Assembly (NCBI RefSeq): GCF_000010805.1
Contig: NC_012522.1
Location: 1,984,001 to 2,048,000 of the forward strand
Direction: 5' to 3'
Length of the DNA: 64,000 nucleotides
Source: Rhodococcus opacus B4
GTDB taxonomy: Bacteria; Actinomycetota; Actinomycetes; Mycobacteriales; Mycobacteriaceae
Below are positions 16,436 through 25,233 of this stretch, piece by piece. Under the pieces are notes generated by a model, which made no database searches, was not told the DNA's origin, and was given only the letters and a program-made list of their open reading frames with translations. A program made the position numbers and the translations under genes. How positions within the stretch are numbered: the first letter of the stretch is position 1; every line of letters starts with the position of its first letter.

Positions 16436-18054
16436 CCATTTCCCCGCACGTCGTCACGGCGCTCGCGCCGCTGCCCGTCCTCGTCCCGATGCTCGCCGCC
16501 GCGGCCACGCTGGTGCTCGGCCGGCGTCCGCGGGCCCAGCGAATCATCACGCTCGTCGCGTTGATCGGCGTCCTCGTCGTGTCGGGACTGCTGCTGTTCC
16601 TCGCCGACCGCGACGGGACGACGGCCGTTCAGGTAGGTGGCTGGGATTCGCCGATCGGCATCACGCTGGTGGTCGACCGGCTGTCCGCGATGATGCTGGT
16701 GGTCTCGTCCATCGTGCTGCTCGCCGTCATGGCGTACGCCGTGGGTCAGGGTATCCGCGACGGCAGCGAGGACCAGCCCGTCTCGATCTTCCTGCCGACG
16801 TATCTGGCGCTGACGGCGGGCATCTCCAACGCGTTCCTCGCCGGCGACCTGTTCAATCTGTATGTCGGTTTCGAGGTGCTCCTCGCCGCCAGTTTCGTGC
16901 TGCTGACGCTGGGTGCGAGCGCCGATCGCGTCCGCGCGGGCGTCTCGTACGTGATGGTGTCGATGGTGTCCTCGCTGATCTTCCTGGCGGGCATCGCCTT
17001 CGCGTACGCGGCCACCGGCACCCTCAACCTCGCCGACATGGCCACTCGCCTCGACGGCATCCCGTCCGGCACGCGGACCGCCATCTTCGGTGTGCTGCTC
17101 GTCGCATTCGGCATCAAGGCCGCGGTGTTCCCGCTGTCGACGTGGCTGCCCGACTCCTACCCCACCGCGCCCGCCCCGGTCACCGCCGTGTTCGCCGGCC
17201 TCCTCACCAAGGTGGGTGTGTACGCGATCATCCGCGCGCACACGCTGCTCTTCCCGGAGGGCGAACTCGACAACGTGCTGATGGTCTGCGGCCTGCTGAC
17301 GATGCTCGTCGGCATCCTCGGTGCGATCGCGCAGAGCGACATCAAGCGTCTACTGTCGTTCACCCTGGTCAGCCACATCGGGTACATGGTGTTCGGTGTG
17401 GCGCTGTCCACGCAGTCGGGGCTCTCGGGTGCCATCTATTACGTGGCCCACCACATTCTCGTGCAGACCACACTGTTCCTGGTGGTCGGTCTGATCGAAC
17501 GCCAGGCCGGGTCGTCTTCGTTGCGGCGTCTCGGCGGGCTCGCCGCGGCGAGTCCCGTCCTGGCGATCGTCTTCCTCATTCCGGCCCTCAACCTCGGTGG
17601 CATTCCCCCGTTCTCCGGGTTCATCGGCAAGGTCGCGTTGCTGCAGGCCGGCTCGGCGGACGCGAGTGTGCTGGCCTGGATCCTCGTCGCCGGCGGCACC
17701 GTCACCAGCCTCCTCACCCTGTACGTCGTCGCACGCGTGTGGACCAAGGCGTTCTGGCGGGCCCGCGCCGACGCCCCCGAGGGCGACCTCGCGGACGTCA
17801 GCCCGTCGGCCCTGCTCGACGAGTCCGAGGCCGACATCGCGTTCGTCGACCGCGCCGACGTCGGCCGGATCCCCGCGATGATGCTGATCCCCACCGTCGC
17901 CCTCGTCGCGGTCGGGCTGGCGATGACGGTGTTCGCGGGCCAGATCATCCAGATCAGCGATCGCGCGGCGAGCGATCTGCAGAACCGGTCCGTCTACATC
18001 GACGCCGTCCTCGGCGGTCACCCCGGCGGCGAGGCTCAGGAGGCGCCGCGATGA
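16432..18054 (+). CDS. mnhD: Mrp antiporter subunit D
   Basis: A 540-residue NuoN/NuoM-like membrane subunit with about 14 helices. The channel block FGIKAAVFPLSTWLPDSYPT followed by APVTAVFAGLLTKVGVYAII carries the conserved Lys residues and the Pro-broken helix of this family. SDIKRLLSFTLVSHIGYMVF is a second hallmark. A cytosolic loop around residues 440-490 is rich in Asp/Glu. The GTG start overlaps the mnhC stop, and the final TGA overlaps the ATG of mnhE, so all subunits are translationally coupled. Confidence 0.92.
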   Translation: MTISPHVVTALAPLPVLVPMLAAAATLVLGRRPRAQRIITLVALIGVLVVSGLLLFLADRDGTTAVQVGGWDSPIGITLVVDRLSAMMLVVSSIVLLAVMAYAVGQGIRDGSEDQPVSIFLPTYLALTAGISNAFLAGDLFNLYVGFEVLLAASFVLLTLGASADRVRAGVSYVMVSMVSSLIFLAGIAFAYAATGTLNLADMATRLDGIPSGTRTAIFGVLLVAFGIKAAVFPLSTWLPDSYPTAPAPVTAVFAGLLTKVGVYAIIRAHTLLFPEGELDNVLMVCGLLTMLVGILGAIAQSDIKRLLSFTLVSHIGYMVFGVALSTQSGLSGAIYYVAHHILVQTTLFLVVGLIERQAGSSSLRRLGGLAAASPVLAIVFLIPALNLGGIPPFSGFIGKVALLQAGSADASVLAWILVAGGTVTSLLTLYVVARVWTKAFWRARADAPEGDLADVSPSALLDESEADIAFVDRADVGRIPAMMLIPTVALVAVGLAMTVFAGQIIQISDRAASDLQNRSVYIDAVLGGHPGGEAQEAPR

Positions 18055-18623
18055 AACGCGAGAGAATTCTCCAGTTCGGCGCGCTGCTGTGGCTGATGTC
18101 GGTGTGGATCCTGTTGTGGGGCAACGTCAGCTGGGGAAACATCCTCGGCGGGCTCGCCGTCGGCGCGATCATCATGGTGCTCATGCCCCTGCCGCGGGTG
18201 CCCGTGGAGGGCCGGGTGCATGTCCTCCCGCTGCTGCGGCTGGCCGTGATGTTCGTGTACTACTCGTTGCAGTCGAGCCTCCAGATCGCGTGGCTCGCGC
18301 TGCGGCCGGGACCCCCGCCCGTCACCGGCGTCCTGCGCTACCAGCTGGGGATCAAGTCGGACCTCGTCCTGACCCTGTGCATCGACGTGCTGAACCTCAT
18401 TCCGGGCACCATGGTCCTCGAGATCGACCAGGTCCGGCGGATCGTCTACGTCCACGTCCTGGACATGGGCTCGCAGAAGGCGGTCAGCCAGTTCTACCGC
18501 ACGGTCGCGCAGTTGGAACGGTTGTTCATCGAGGCGTTCGAACGGGACTCCGACTGGAAACCGAGCCCCTGGCACAACCGCGACCAGCAGTACGACGACC
18601 CCGCTCAGGAGGGCAGCTCATGA
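18051..18623 (+). CDS. mnhE: Mrp antiporter subunit E
   Basis: A 190-residue MrpE protein. Two N-terminal helices (FGALLWLMSVWILLWGNVSW and ILGGLAVGAIIMVLMPL) are followed by LLRLAVMFVYYSLQSSLQIA and a soluble domain with LIPGTMVLEIDQVRRIVYVHVLD, a typical MrpE block. The C-terminal tail (HNRDQQYDDPAQEGSS) is polar. The ATG at 18051 overlaps the mnhD stop and the TGA overlaps the mnhF ATG. MrpE has no complex-I counterpart and is thought to support complex assembly. Confidence 0.88.
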   Translation: MKRERILQFGALLWLMSVWILLWGNVSWGNILGGLAVGAIIMVLMPLPRVPVEGRVHVLPLLRLAVMFVYYSLQSSLQIAWLALRPGPPPVTGVLRYQLGIKSDLVLTLCIDVLNLIPGTMVLEIDQVRRIVYVHVLDMGSQKAVSQFYRTVAQLERLFIEAFERDSDWKPSPWHNRDQQYDDPAQEGSS

Positions 18624-18880
18624 CAGTCGTATCGGTCATATCCGGGATCATCCTGGTCGTCGCCGGGGTGCTCACGACGTTCCGGCTGCTCGACGGCCCG
18701 AACTCGCTGGATCGCCTCGTCGCCCTCGACACCCTGATCGCGCTCGCGATGTGCGGACTCGCCGTGTGGGCGGCATACACCGGCGACACGACAATCGTGC
18801 CCGCCATCGTCGCGTTGTCGCTGGTGGGATTCATCGGCTCGGTGTCGGTGGCCCGGTTCCGGGTGAGTGACAAGTCGTGA
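18620..18880 (+). CDS. mnhF: Mrp antiporter subunit F
   Basis: A small 86-residue subunit with three membrane helices (VISGIILVVAGVLTTFRLL, LDTLIALAMCGLAVWAAYTG, VPAIVALSLVGFIGSVSVA). The conserved loop RLLDGPNSLDRLVALD is characteristic of MrpF/PhaF. Length agrees with the family. It is joined by four-base overlaps to mnhE (ATGA) and mnhG (GTGA). Confidence 0.9.
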   Translation: MTVVSVISGIILVVAGVLTTFRLLDGPNSLDRLVALDTLIALAMCGLAVWAAYTGDTTIVPAIVALSLVGFIGSVSVARFRVSDKS

Positions 18881-19215
18881 CCACCGCGCTGAACGTCATC
18901 GGGGCCACACTCATGCTGTGCGGGTCGCTGCTCGCGCTGACGGCCGCCATCGCCATCGTCCGCTTCCCGGACACCCTGCGCCGCATGCACGCCGCCACCA
19001 AACCCCAGGTGGTCGGCCTGATCATGGTTCTCGCGGGCGCAGTCCTCGAACTGCGCGGCAACGTCGACATCTGGATGCTGATCCTCGTCGGCATCTTCAC
19101 CCTGTTCACCGCACCGGTCATCGCGCACAGTGTCGGCCGGGTGGCGTACCGCGAGCAGCGCGATCAGGACGGGTTGCTGATGATCAACGAGTTGGAGCCG
19201 CCAGAACGTCCGTGA
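18877..19215 (+). CDS. mnhG: Mrp antiporter subunit G
   Basis: A 112-residue subunit with the MrpG/PhaG signature: an N-terminal helix (IGATLMLCGSLLALTAAIAI), then VRFPDTLRRMHAATKPQ, then two further helices. This completes the Mrp set A/B-C-D-E-F-G. The C-terminal tail runs 32 bp into the 3' end of the convergent PAP2 gene, so the operon lacks a dedicated intergenic terminator. Confidence 0.9.
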   Translation: MTTALNVIGATLMLCGSLLALTAAIAIVRFPDTLRRMHAATKPQVVGLIMVLAGAVLELRGNVDIWMLILVGIFTLFTAPVIAHSVGRVAYREQRDQDGLLMINELEPPERP

Positions 19216-20524
19216 CGGCCACCTTCGCGCCGCTGCCCCACCGGGCGAGTGCCGTGTCGGGCCGGGCGAAGAACGTCGCGTAGAAGCCGAGGCTCACCGC
19301 GGCGAGGGCACCGAGAACGAGCGGTCCGGACACCTCCGGGAATCGGCCCATCGGCACCGCCAGGTAGCGGTAGCTGAGCAGCAGTCCCGCCAGGACGAGC
19401 ACGCCACCGCCGACGAGACGGACCCGGAACCAGCCCCACCCCCGTTCGGGATCGCGGAGCGCGGACTCGATGGTCAGGCACAGGACTGCGCCGGCGACCA
19501 GATCGACGCCGTAGTGGTAGCCGAACCCGAGGGTCGCCGTCAGCGTGCACACCAGCCAGAACGTACCGCCGAGCCGCAGCCACCAGGCGCCCTGCCGGGA
19601 ATGGATGAACAGTGCGAGGGCCCACGCGGTGTGCAGGCTCGGCATGCAGTTGCGGGGGGTCGTCGAATCGAACGGTATCGCTTCGGGCGCGAAGTCGGGT
19701 GCGGGCACGAGGTTGGGCCAGTAGTCGCTGACCTGGAACCCCTGCCCCTCGGTGCCGAACGCGAAGATCGGACCGACCACCGGGAAGAGCACGTAGAACA
19801 CGGGACCGACGAGCCCGATCAGCAGGAACGTGCGCACCAGGTAGTGCGAGGGCCATCCGTTCCGCAGTTGGTAGACGGCCACCGCGATCGCCGCGACGGG
19901 CAGTTCGATGTAGACCCAGTGCAGGACGCCGTACCCGACGGGGCCGAGCGCGTCGACGAACTGCCCCATGTGCCACGACGGGCTTCCCAGCGCGTGATCC
20001 GCGAGTTGGGCGAACTCGTCGAGGACCATCGGCCCGGCCATGATGGTGACCTGTAGCCAGGCGTCGCCGAACTTGGTCGCGAGAATCAGCAGCGCACCCA
20101 GCCCGACACCTTTGAGGGCGCTGCGCCGCTGCTCACCGGTCCACCGGACCGCGGCGTAGATACCCACCGCGGTGAGCACCCACGTCGCGCCATTCCCGAC
20201 GGTCAGCGGGCCACCCGACAGGTAGCGCACGGCGGCGACCACCACATCGATGCCCGCCGCCGCGGACAGCGCGACAACCCGTTGCCGGTTGGTGAGACCG
20301 ACCATCGCGAGTGCGAGGCCGGCCCACGGAACGGACGCCGACTTGGGGGTCAGGACATAGTCGCGGAACAGGCTCTCGAGGGGGCCCTGGAAACCCTGGA
20401 CGGACGCGACCGATTGGACCACGACCAGCAGGATCGCCACACCGAGCGCCCCGCCCGCAGCGAACATGCGGGAACGATCGACGGGCCCACCCGACCGCAC
20501 AACGGCAACATCGTCGATCGACAC
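19184..20524 (-). CDS. PAP2-superfamily membrane phosphatase/transferase
   Basis: A 446-residue protein with about 11-12 membrane helices. The PAP2 active site is seen as NCMPSLHTAWAL (motif with catalytic His) and GFGYHYGVDLVAGAV (second His and Asp), about 50 residues apart. This spacing and the large size fit the AUR1/inositol-phosphoceramide-synthase-like branch (PAP2_3) rather than a small undecaprenyl phosphatase. Likely role: dephosphorylation or headgroup transfer on a membrane lipid facing the periplasm. The GTG at 20524 sits six bases after TACACT, indicating a leaderless transcript. Its 3' end overlaps mnhG by 32 bp. Confidence 0.8.
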   Translation of the reverse strand: MSIDDVAVVRSGGPVDRSRMFAAGGALGVAILLVVVQSVASVQGFQGPLESLFRDYVLTPKSASVPWAGLALAMVGLTNRQRVVALSAAAGIDVVVAAVRYLSGGPLTVGNGATWVLTAVGIYAAVRWTGEQRRSALKGVGLGALLILATKFGDAWLQVTIMAGPMVLDEFAQLADHALGSPSWHMGQFVDALGPVGYGVLHWVYIELPVAAIAVAVYQLRNGWPSHYLVRTFLLIGLVGPVFYVLFPVVGPIFAFGTEGQGFQVSDYWPNLVPAPDFAPEAIPFDSTTPRNCMPSLHTAWALALFIHSRQGAWWLRLGGTFWLVCTLTATLGFGYHYGVDLVAGAVLCLTIESALRDPERGWGWFRVRLVGGGVLVLAGLLLSYRYLAVPMGRFPEVSGPLVLGALAAVSLGFYATFFARPDTALARWGSGAKVAVTDVLAAPTR

Positions 20525-20530
20525 CCGCCA

Positions 20531-20536
20531 AGTGTA
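20531..20536 (-). promoter_or_regulatory. -10 element TACACT, leaderless start of the PAP2 gene
   Basis: On the minus strand TACACT is followed by six bases and the GTG start at 20524. The TANNNT match, the spacing and the absence of a ribosome-binding site together suggest that transcription starts at or within a base of the start codon. Confidence 0.5.
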
Positions 20537-20549
20537 AACAACACGTGAA

Positions 20550-20575
20550 CGGGAAGTGGACGAGTGTCCTGCCCG
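20550..20575 (-). terminator. Imperfect hairpin downstream of the GCS2 ligase gene
   Basis: Reading on the minus strand after the GCS2 stop, CGGGCAGGAC and the complementary GTCCACTTCCCG form an imperfect stem around ACTC, followed by T-rich sequence (GTTGTTTACACTT). It fits a terminator for the ligase gene, just ahead of the PAP2 promoter. Base pairing is interrupted, so the call is tentative. Confidence 0.35.
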
Positions 20576-20585
20576 AGACCGACTT

Positions 20586-21710
20586 TCAGGTCCCGAGCTC
20601 CTTCACCAGCGCATCGACGACGGCCACCAGGTCACCGCCGGTCGCCTCGGCGACCTGACGTTGCCGCTGGTAGGAGGCGCCGCGGCGGGGGATCTCCGCC
20701 ACGGCGGCCAATTCGTCCGCACACCCGAGACGCGCGGCGGTCGGCGCCAGCTTCTCGAGCAGGTCGTTCAGGTCGTCGGTGACGAGCCGTTCGTTGCTGT
20801 CCTCGTCGAGAATGATCTCGGCGTCGAGCCCGTACCGCGCGGCCCGCCACTTGTTTTCCTTCACGTGCCACGGCTGCAGGTTCGGCAGGTTCTCGCCCGC
20901 CTCGAAACGCCGGTCGAGATCGACGATCAGACAGTGCACGAGCGCGACGAGAGAACTGAGTTCGGCGCGGGTGGAGATGCCGTCGAAGACCCGGACCTCG
21001 ATGGTCCCCCACCGCGGCGCGGGCCGGATGTCCCAGTGCATCCCGCCGATCTTGGTGATCACGCCGGTCTTCATCTGATCGCTGATGAAATCCTCGTACT
21101 GCGCCCAGTTCGCGAACTGGTACGGCAACCCCGCGGTGGGGAGTTGCTGGAACATCAGGGCGCGATTGCTCGCGTAGCCGGTGTTCACCCCCGCCCACAT
21201 CGGTGACGACGCGGACAGCGCGAGCAGATGCGGGTACCGCTGCAACAGCGCGTTGAGGATCGGGAACACCTTCTGCGGCGAGGACACACCCACGTGGACG
21301 TGCACGCCCCAGATCAGCATCTGACGGCCCCACCACTGGGTGCGCTCGATCAGCTCGTCGTAATCCGGTGTGCGCGTGACCAATTGGGTCGACCACTGCG
21401 CGAAGGGGTGCGTTCCGGCGCAGATGAGATCGACCCCGAGCGGGTTCGCCGCCCGCCGCAGCAGGTCGAGCGACTCGCCGAGGTCGTCCATCGCCTCACC
21501 GACGGTGGAGTGGATGCCGGTGACGAGTTCGACGGTGTTGCGCAGCAACTCCTTGGTGATCCGGGGATCCTCCGGACCCGCGAGATTCGCGACCGCGTCG
21601 AACACCTCCGCGGCCGTATTGGAGAGATCCCGCGTGACCCTGTCGACCAGCGCGATCTCCCACTCGACACCCAGTGTCGGCCGCGGCGAACCGGGAAAGG
21701 GAACTACCAC
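20586..21710 (-). CDS. Carboxylate-amine ligase, glutamate-cysteine ligase type 2 (YbdK) family
   Basis: A 374-residue ATP-grasp-like GCS2 protein, the usual YbdK length. Motifs include PTLGVEWEIALVD (metal and substrate site), HVHVGV, ALSASSPMWAG, RWGTIEVRVFDG and ENKWRAARYGLDA. The family joins glutamate to an amine or cysteine. In actinobacteria it is annotated as weak glutamate-cysteine ligase; whether it contributes to mycothiol or ergothioneine chemistry is unknown. The start is GTG at 21710, giving the expected N-terminus close to the first motif, without a clear ribosome-binding site. As I recall, the M. tuberculosis orthologue (Rv0433) is also next to sodC. Confidence 0.85.
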   Translation of the reverse strand: MVVPFPGSPRPTLGVEWEIALVDRVTRDLSNTAAEVFDAVANLAGPEDPRITKELLRNTVELVTGIHSTVGEAMDDLGESLDLLRRAANPLGVDLICAGTHPFAQWSTQLVTRTPDYDELIERTQWWGRQMLIWGVHVHVGVSSPQKVFPILNALLQRYPHLLALSASSPMWAGVNTGYASNRALMFQQLPTAGLPYQFANWAQYEDFISDQMKTGVITKIGGMHWDIRPAPRWGTIEVRVFDGISTRAELSSLVALVHCLIVDLDRRFEAGENLPNLQPWHVKENKWRAARYGLDAEIILDEDSNERLVTDDLNDLLEKLAPTAARLGCADELAAVAEIPRRGASYQRQRQVAEATGGDLVAVVDALVKELGT

Positions 21711-21752
21711 GTTTTCGATCCAACCACAGGCCGCAGCCCGCGGCAGCGCACC

Positions 21753-21778
21753 GACACCCCGGCCGCAGCCGGGGTGTC
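21753..21778 (-). terminator. Perfect 11-bp hairpin terminator of sodC
   Basis: GACACCCCGGC and GCCGGGGTGTC form a perfect 11-bp GC-rich stem around a 4-base loop, beginning 7 bp after the sodC stop codon. No U-tract follows, as is common for actinobacterial intrinsic terminators. Confidence 0.75.
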
Positions 21779-21785
21779 ACGCGAC

Positions 21786-22487
21786 TCAGCCGGCGCCGAT
21801 GACACCGCAGGCCACGCGAGAGCCTGCGTCACCGGTGTTCAGGGTTTCCTGATCGGGAGCGGGCGCGTAACGGGTGGGGATGTTCGCGAAATTGTCGGGA
21901 CCCGAGTGGATCATGACCGCGGTGCCGCTGTCGCCGTTCTTCAGGTCCTCGACCGTGAAGGCGTCGGTGCTGGTGACCAACTCGGCGGTGCCGTCCTCGA
22001 GCACCTGCAGCGAGGTGAGGTCGCCGCTCGCGGGGTGCCCCGAGTGGCCCTCGGCCTGGAAGTGCCCGCCCGCGGACAGGAAGTTTCCGGGCGCACCGCC
22101 GGTCGGTGCAACGGAGTTCGTCTCACACTTTCCGACGGAGTGCACGTGGAACCCGTGGAATCCGGGCGTCTGATCCTTGACGGACACGGTGACCTCGACG
22201 TGACTTCCCGACTGCTTGAACGTGGCGGTACCGACGTTCTCGCCCTCCGCGTTCTTCAGCGTCGCGGTGAGCGCACCGCTCTCCGCGTGTTCGCCCGAAC
22301 CGCTCTCGGCGTCGCCGGGAACGCCTGCGGCACTGGGATCGGCGGCGCCGGTCCAGACGGGAGGCGTGGTGCCGGGAACGTCGGTCGGCTCCTCGTTGTT
22401 ACTGCAGGCGGTCAGTCCGAAAGCTGCAAGGGCCACCACCGGGGTGACAATGCGCCAGGACATCCGACGGGTAGAACTCGAGGCCAT
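21786..22487 (-). CDS. sodC: Cu/Zn superoxide dismutase, lipoprotein
   Basis: A 233-residue exported enzyme that dismutates superoxide outside the membrane. The N-terminal signal ends in the lipobox FGLTAC, with the acylated Cys at residue 28. Metal ligands are visible in [31 protein letters not shown] and VMIHSG, with Cys in GKCE and SRVACGVIG for the structural disulfide. A linker rich in Gly, Ser and Glu separates the lipid anchor from the domain. The ATG at 22487 has AAAGGAG seven bases upstream; longer in-frame starts lack a signal sequence. A strong hairpin follows the stop. It likely defends against host or environmental superoxide. Confidence 0.93.
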   Translation of the reverse strand: MASSSTRRMSWRIVTPVVALAAFGLTACSNNEEPTDVPGTTPPVWTGAADPSAAGVPGDAESGSGEHAESGALTATLKNAEGENVGTATFKQSGSHVEVTVSVKDQTPGFHGFHVHSVGKCETNSVAPTGGAPGNFLSAGGHFQAEGHSGHPASGDLTSLQVLEDGTAELVTSTDAFTVEDLKNGDSGTAVMIHSGPDNFANIPTRYAPAPDQETLNTGDAGSRVACGVIGAG

Positions 22488-22560
22488 CAAACCGCTCCTT
22501 TGAGGTGGCGAAGAAGTGCACCTGATCATAACTGCGGCACCGGTGCACCGACCGTCCGGT

Positions 22561-23109
22561 CTACTGCGCGGAAGTGACGATGACGACCACACCGGCAGAC
22601 GAATTCGCGATACCCGGGAACTTCGGCTCGGCCGACACCCCGAGTTGCGTCGCGATCTGCGTGGCAGCTTCCTTCTCGGCGGCGGAAGTCCCGTAGTACA
22701 CCGTGGTTTCGGAGATGGTGCCGTCGCTGTAGTTGCCGGTCTCCGACACCGTCCACCCCGAGGACATCAGTTCGGTGGCGGTCTGGCTCGCGAGACCCGT
22801 GACGTTACTGTTGTTGAGCACCCGCACCGGAACCGACGCCGCGTCGGCGGCCTTCGTGGTGCTGGACGCGCCGGACGTCGTGCTCGCCGCGGAAGCGGAG
22901 GTGCCCCCCGCCGCTCCGGCGGCCGTCGTCGGGCGGGCGGCGGTGGTCGTGGCAGCCGCCGAGGTCGTGACAGTGGCCGCGGTCTCCTCCGAGTCCGAAC
23001 CTCCGAGCGAGGCGAACCCGAGACCCGCGAAGAGAATCGCGAGGGCGATCAGCACCATCGCGAGGGCACGTAACGGCGGGCCGGACGATTCGGGTTTCGG
23101 AGTACTCAC
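22561..23109 (-). CDS. Membrane-anchored LytR C-terminal domain protein
   Basis: A 182-residue protein: short cytosolic N-terminus, one membrane helix ([20 protein letters not shown]), an extracellular Thr/Ala/Ser-rich linker of about 60 residues, and a C-terminal LytR_C domain starting [19 protein letters not shown]. The domain is typical of proteins accompanying LytR-CpsA-Psr cell-wall ligases, but the catalytic LCP domain is absent. The GTG at 23109 lies seven bases after TAAGGT, so the mRNA is probably leaderless. From memory, the orthologue Rv0431 sits between sodC and the DUF3263 gene in M. tuberculosis, as here. Confidence 0.8.
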   Translation of the reverse strand: MSTPKPESSGPPLRALAMVLIALAILFAGLGFASLGGSDSEETAATVTTSAAATTTAARPTTAAGAAGGTSASAASTTSGASSTTKAADAASVPVRVLNNSNVTGLASQTATELMSSGWTVSETGNYSDGTISETTVYYGTSAAEKEAATQIATQLGVSAEPKFPGIANSSAGVVVIVTSAQ

Positions 23110-23116
23110 GATGTCG

Positions 23117-23122
23117 ACCTTA
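23117..23122 (-). promoter_or_regulatory. -10 element TAAGGT, leaderless start of the LytR_C gene
   Basis: On the minus strand TAAGGT is followed by exactly seven bases and then the GTG start at 23109. It matches TANNNT and there is no ribosome-binding site. This also implies that the gene has its own promoter despite lying only 24 bp from the DUF3263 stop. Confidence 0.55.
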
Positions 23123-23133
23123 GCGACCGGCAG

Positions 23134-23475
23134 CTACGTGACGTCGAACCCGAGGCGACGGGCCGCGCGGGCCTTCTGCCTGCTCGCGCGCAGCCGTCGC
23201 AGGCGCTTGACGAGCATCGGGTCGGCTGCCAGTGCCTCGGGCCGGTCCACCAGCGCGTTGAGCACCTGGTAGTACCTGGTGGCGGACATGTCGAACAGCT
23301 CTTTGATCGCCTCTTCCTTGGCGCCGGCGTACTTCCACCATTGGCGCTCGAAGGACAGGATGTCGTGCTCTCGACGCGAGAGGCCGTCGTCGTCGCCGAC
23401 GTGGTCGACCCCTACGGAGTTGTCGCTGTCGATGCGCTCGGACTGGTTCCGACTACGCGCTGTTGCGCCGTCCAT
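23134..23475 (-). CDS. DUF3263 family protein
   Basis: A 113-residue soluble protein. Residues 33-113 match the DUF3263 pattern: LSRREHDILSFERQWWKYAG, then KEEAIKELFDMSATRYYQVL, then a basic tail KRLRRLRASRQKARAARRL. The central helices and the SATRYYQVLN segment look like a helix-turn-helix, so DNA binding is plausible but unproven. The ATG has AGGAG five bases upstream. It is divergent from def. The family is confined, as far as I know, to actinobacteria (Rv0430 in M. tuberculosis). Confidence 0.85.
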   Translation of the reverse strand: MDGATARSRNQSERIDSDNSVGVDHVGDDDGLSRREHDILSFERQWWKYAGAKEEAIKELFDMSATRYYQVLNALVDRPEALAADPMLVKRLRRLRASRQKARAARRLGFDVT

Positions 23476-23639
23476 CTCACTCCTCGACTGCTAGCTCTCG
23501 CTCGCCCTCAGCGAAACCACGTTCCCCCGGCTCCTCGATCGCGTGGCCGACCGAGCAACGAATTACACAGCTGTACTTCATCGACTATTCAACCACGGCG
23601 AACGCTGCGGGCAGCGCGAACGGCTCGGGCGCGCCGCAC

Positions 23640-23645
23640 TATCCT
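23640..23645 (+). promoter_or_regulatory. -10 element TATCCT, near-leaderless start of def
   Basis: TATCCT ends eight bases before the ATG of def at 23654. This implies an mRNA with a leader of none or one base, and helps choose that ATG over in-frame upstream starts. Confidence 0.5.
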
Positions 23646-23653
23646 TGACGACC

Positions 23654-24244
23654 ATGGCCATCCTCCCCATCCGGATCGTGGGCGACCCGGTATTGCACGA
23701 ACCGACCGAGACGGTGTCCGAGTCACCGGCAGAACTCTCCGAACTTATAGCGGACATGTACGACACGATGGACGCCGCCAACGGCGTCGGGCTCGCCGCC
23801 AACCAGGTCGGAATACCGCTGCGGTTGTTCGTCTACGACTGCCCCGACGTCGACGAGACCGGCAAGCCGTTCCGCCGCCGGGGATGCGTCGTCAACCCGG
23901 TCCTCGAGACGTCGGAACGGCCCGAGACCATGCCGGACCCGGACGACGACGTCGAGGGCTGCCTGTCCGTTCCCGGCGAGCAGTTCCCCACCGGCCGCGC
24001 CGAGTGGGCGAAGGTCACCGGCACCGACGCCGACGGCAACGCCGTCGAGATCGAGGGACGCGACTTCTTCGCGCGCATGCTGCAGCACGAGGTCGGTCAC
24101 CTCGACGGTTTCCTCTACGTCGACATGCTGGTCGGCCGTAACGCACGCGCCGCCAAGAAGACCATCAAGCGCGCGGGCTGGGGAGTTCCCGGTCTCAGCT
24201 GGGTGCCGGGAACGGTCGAAGACCCGTTCGGGCATGACGACTGA
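23654..24244 (+). CDS. def: Peptide deformylase
   Basis: A 196-residue metalloenzyme that removes the formyl group from nascent N-terminal methionine. All three motifs are present: [10 protein letters not shown] (near residue 43), EGCLSVPGE (near 101, with the metal-binding Cys) and QHEVGHLDG (near 145, HExxH). The C-terminal extension past the last helix ([21 protein letters not shown]) is typical of actinobacterial enzymes. The ATG at 23654 is chosen because the protein normally starts just before the [10 protein letters not shown] block. The downstream GNAT gene starts inside the def 3' end (11-bp overlap). Confidence 0.94.
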   Translation: MAILPIRIVGDPVLHEPTETVSESPAELSELIADMYDTMDAANGVGLAANQVGIPLRLFVYDCPDVDETGKPFRRRGCVVNPVLETSERPETMPDPDDDVEGCLSVPGEQFPTGRAEWAKVTGTDADGNAVEIEGRDFFARMLQHEVGHLDGFLYVDMLVGRNARAAKKTIKRAGWGVPGLSWVPGTVEDPFGHDD

Positions 24245-25199
24245 CATTCCGCTCGGAAGCCGGGTGGTGCTGCGATACCAGCTGCCGCCCGGTTCCAGCC
24301 ATCCGATGACCGACGTCATCGGGGTGCTCGAAAGCATCGATCCGGTCGTGGTCGTCCGCGACGCCGCCGGCTCCGCGGTCGAAGTGGAGCCGGAGCGGGT
24401 GGTCGCGCTGAAAGCCGTCCCCGCACGCCCGGTGCGGGCGAGCGAGATCCGGTCGCTCGAACTGGCCTCCGCCGACGGCTGGCCGGGGATCGAGCATGCA
24501 TGGATCGACGGCTGGCTCGCCCGGTACGGCCACGGCTTCACCGGACGCGCCAACTCGGCGGCGCCGCTCGGCGACCGCGGGTCGGTCGGGAGTCTGGACG
24601 ACCCCTCCCCCGGCGGCACGCTCGACCGTCTGCGCGGGTGGTACGCCGAGCGGGACCGCCCGCTGCGGTTGCTGATCCCCGACCGCCTGGGCGAGGTGCC
24701 GCTGGGCTGGAACGTCAGCGACGACGTGGTCGTGATGGCCGCCGACGTCGACAACCTGGCGCTGCCCGAGGGCCCGCGAATTACGACCGTCACCGATCAC
24801 CCCGATCCGGACTGGCTCGCCCTGTATCGGTACCGGGGGTCCGCGCTGCCCGACTTCGCGGTCGACGTGCTGAACGCGGTCCGTGGCGGGACGCTCGGCT
24901 TCGGCCGGATCGGCGCCGCGGACTCGACGCTCCTCGCCGTCGCCCGCGGATCCGTCACGACCGCTCCCGACGACCGCAGGTGGGTCGGGCTCACCGCCGT
25001 CGAGGTGGCGCAGGACCACCGCCGCCGCGGAATCGGCAGCCTGATCTGCGGAGACATGATCAATTGGGGACGCGAGCACGGCGCGACCCACGCGTGCCTG
25101 CAGGTCGCCGTCGAGAACGAGGGCGCGCAGGCGATGTACCGCAACGTCGGCTTCGTGGCGCACCACCGGTACCGCTACGCCACCGAACCCGGCGGCTGA
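24234..25199 (+). CDS. GNAT-family N-acetyltransferase with N-terminal SH3-like region
   Basis: A 321-residue protein. The first 65 residues ([33 protein letters not shown]) look like a small beta-barrel. The C-terminal GNAT domain shows the acetyl-CoA pyrophosphate loop [15 protein letters not shown] near residue 262 and a closing [20 protein letters not shown]. It starts 11 bp before the end of def, so coexpression is certain. This partnership recalls Rv0428c-Rv0429c in M. tuberculosis. A role acetylating deformylated N-termini is tempting but unproven. Confidence 0.83.
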   Translation: MTTDIPLGSRVVLRYQLPPGSSHPMTDVIGVLESIDPVVVVRDAAGSAVEVEPERVVALKAVPARPVRASEIRSLELASADGWPGIEHAWIDGWLARYGHGFTGRANSAAPLGDRGSVGSLDDPSPGGTLDRLRGWYAERDRPLRLLIPDRLGEVPLGWNVSDDVVVMAADVDNLALPEGPRITTVTDHPDPDWLALYRYRGSALPDFAVDVLNAVRGGTLGFGRIGAADSTLLAVARGSVTTAPDDRRWVGLTAVEVAQDHRRRGIGSLICGDMINWGREHGATHACLQVAVENEGAQAMYRNVGFVAHHRYRYATEPGG

Positions 25200-25220
25200 G
25201 GATCTGTCGTAGCGTGCCGC

Positions 25221-25226
25221 TAGGGT
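25221..25226 (+). promoter_or_regulatory. -10 element TAGGGT, leaderless start of xthA
   Basis: TAGGGT is followed by seven bases and GTG at 25234. This spacing favours 25234 as the xthA start over the in-frame GTG at 25225, which lies inside the -10 element. Confidence 0.55.
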
Positions 25227-25233
25227 GGCTGCC

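Noticed and set aside
22736..23272. Plus-strand Ala/Val-rich open frame opposite the LytR_C gene, resembling a secreted protein
   Set aside because: It is the mirror of the Thr/Ala/Ser linker of the minus-strand gene; the minus strand has the membrane helix, LytR_C domain and a spaced -10 element.
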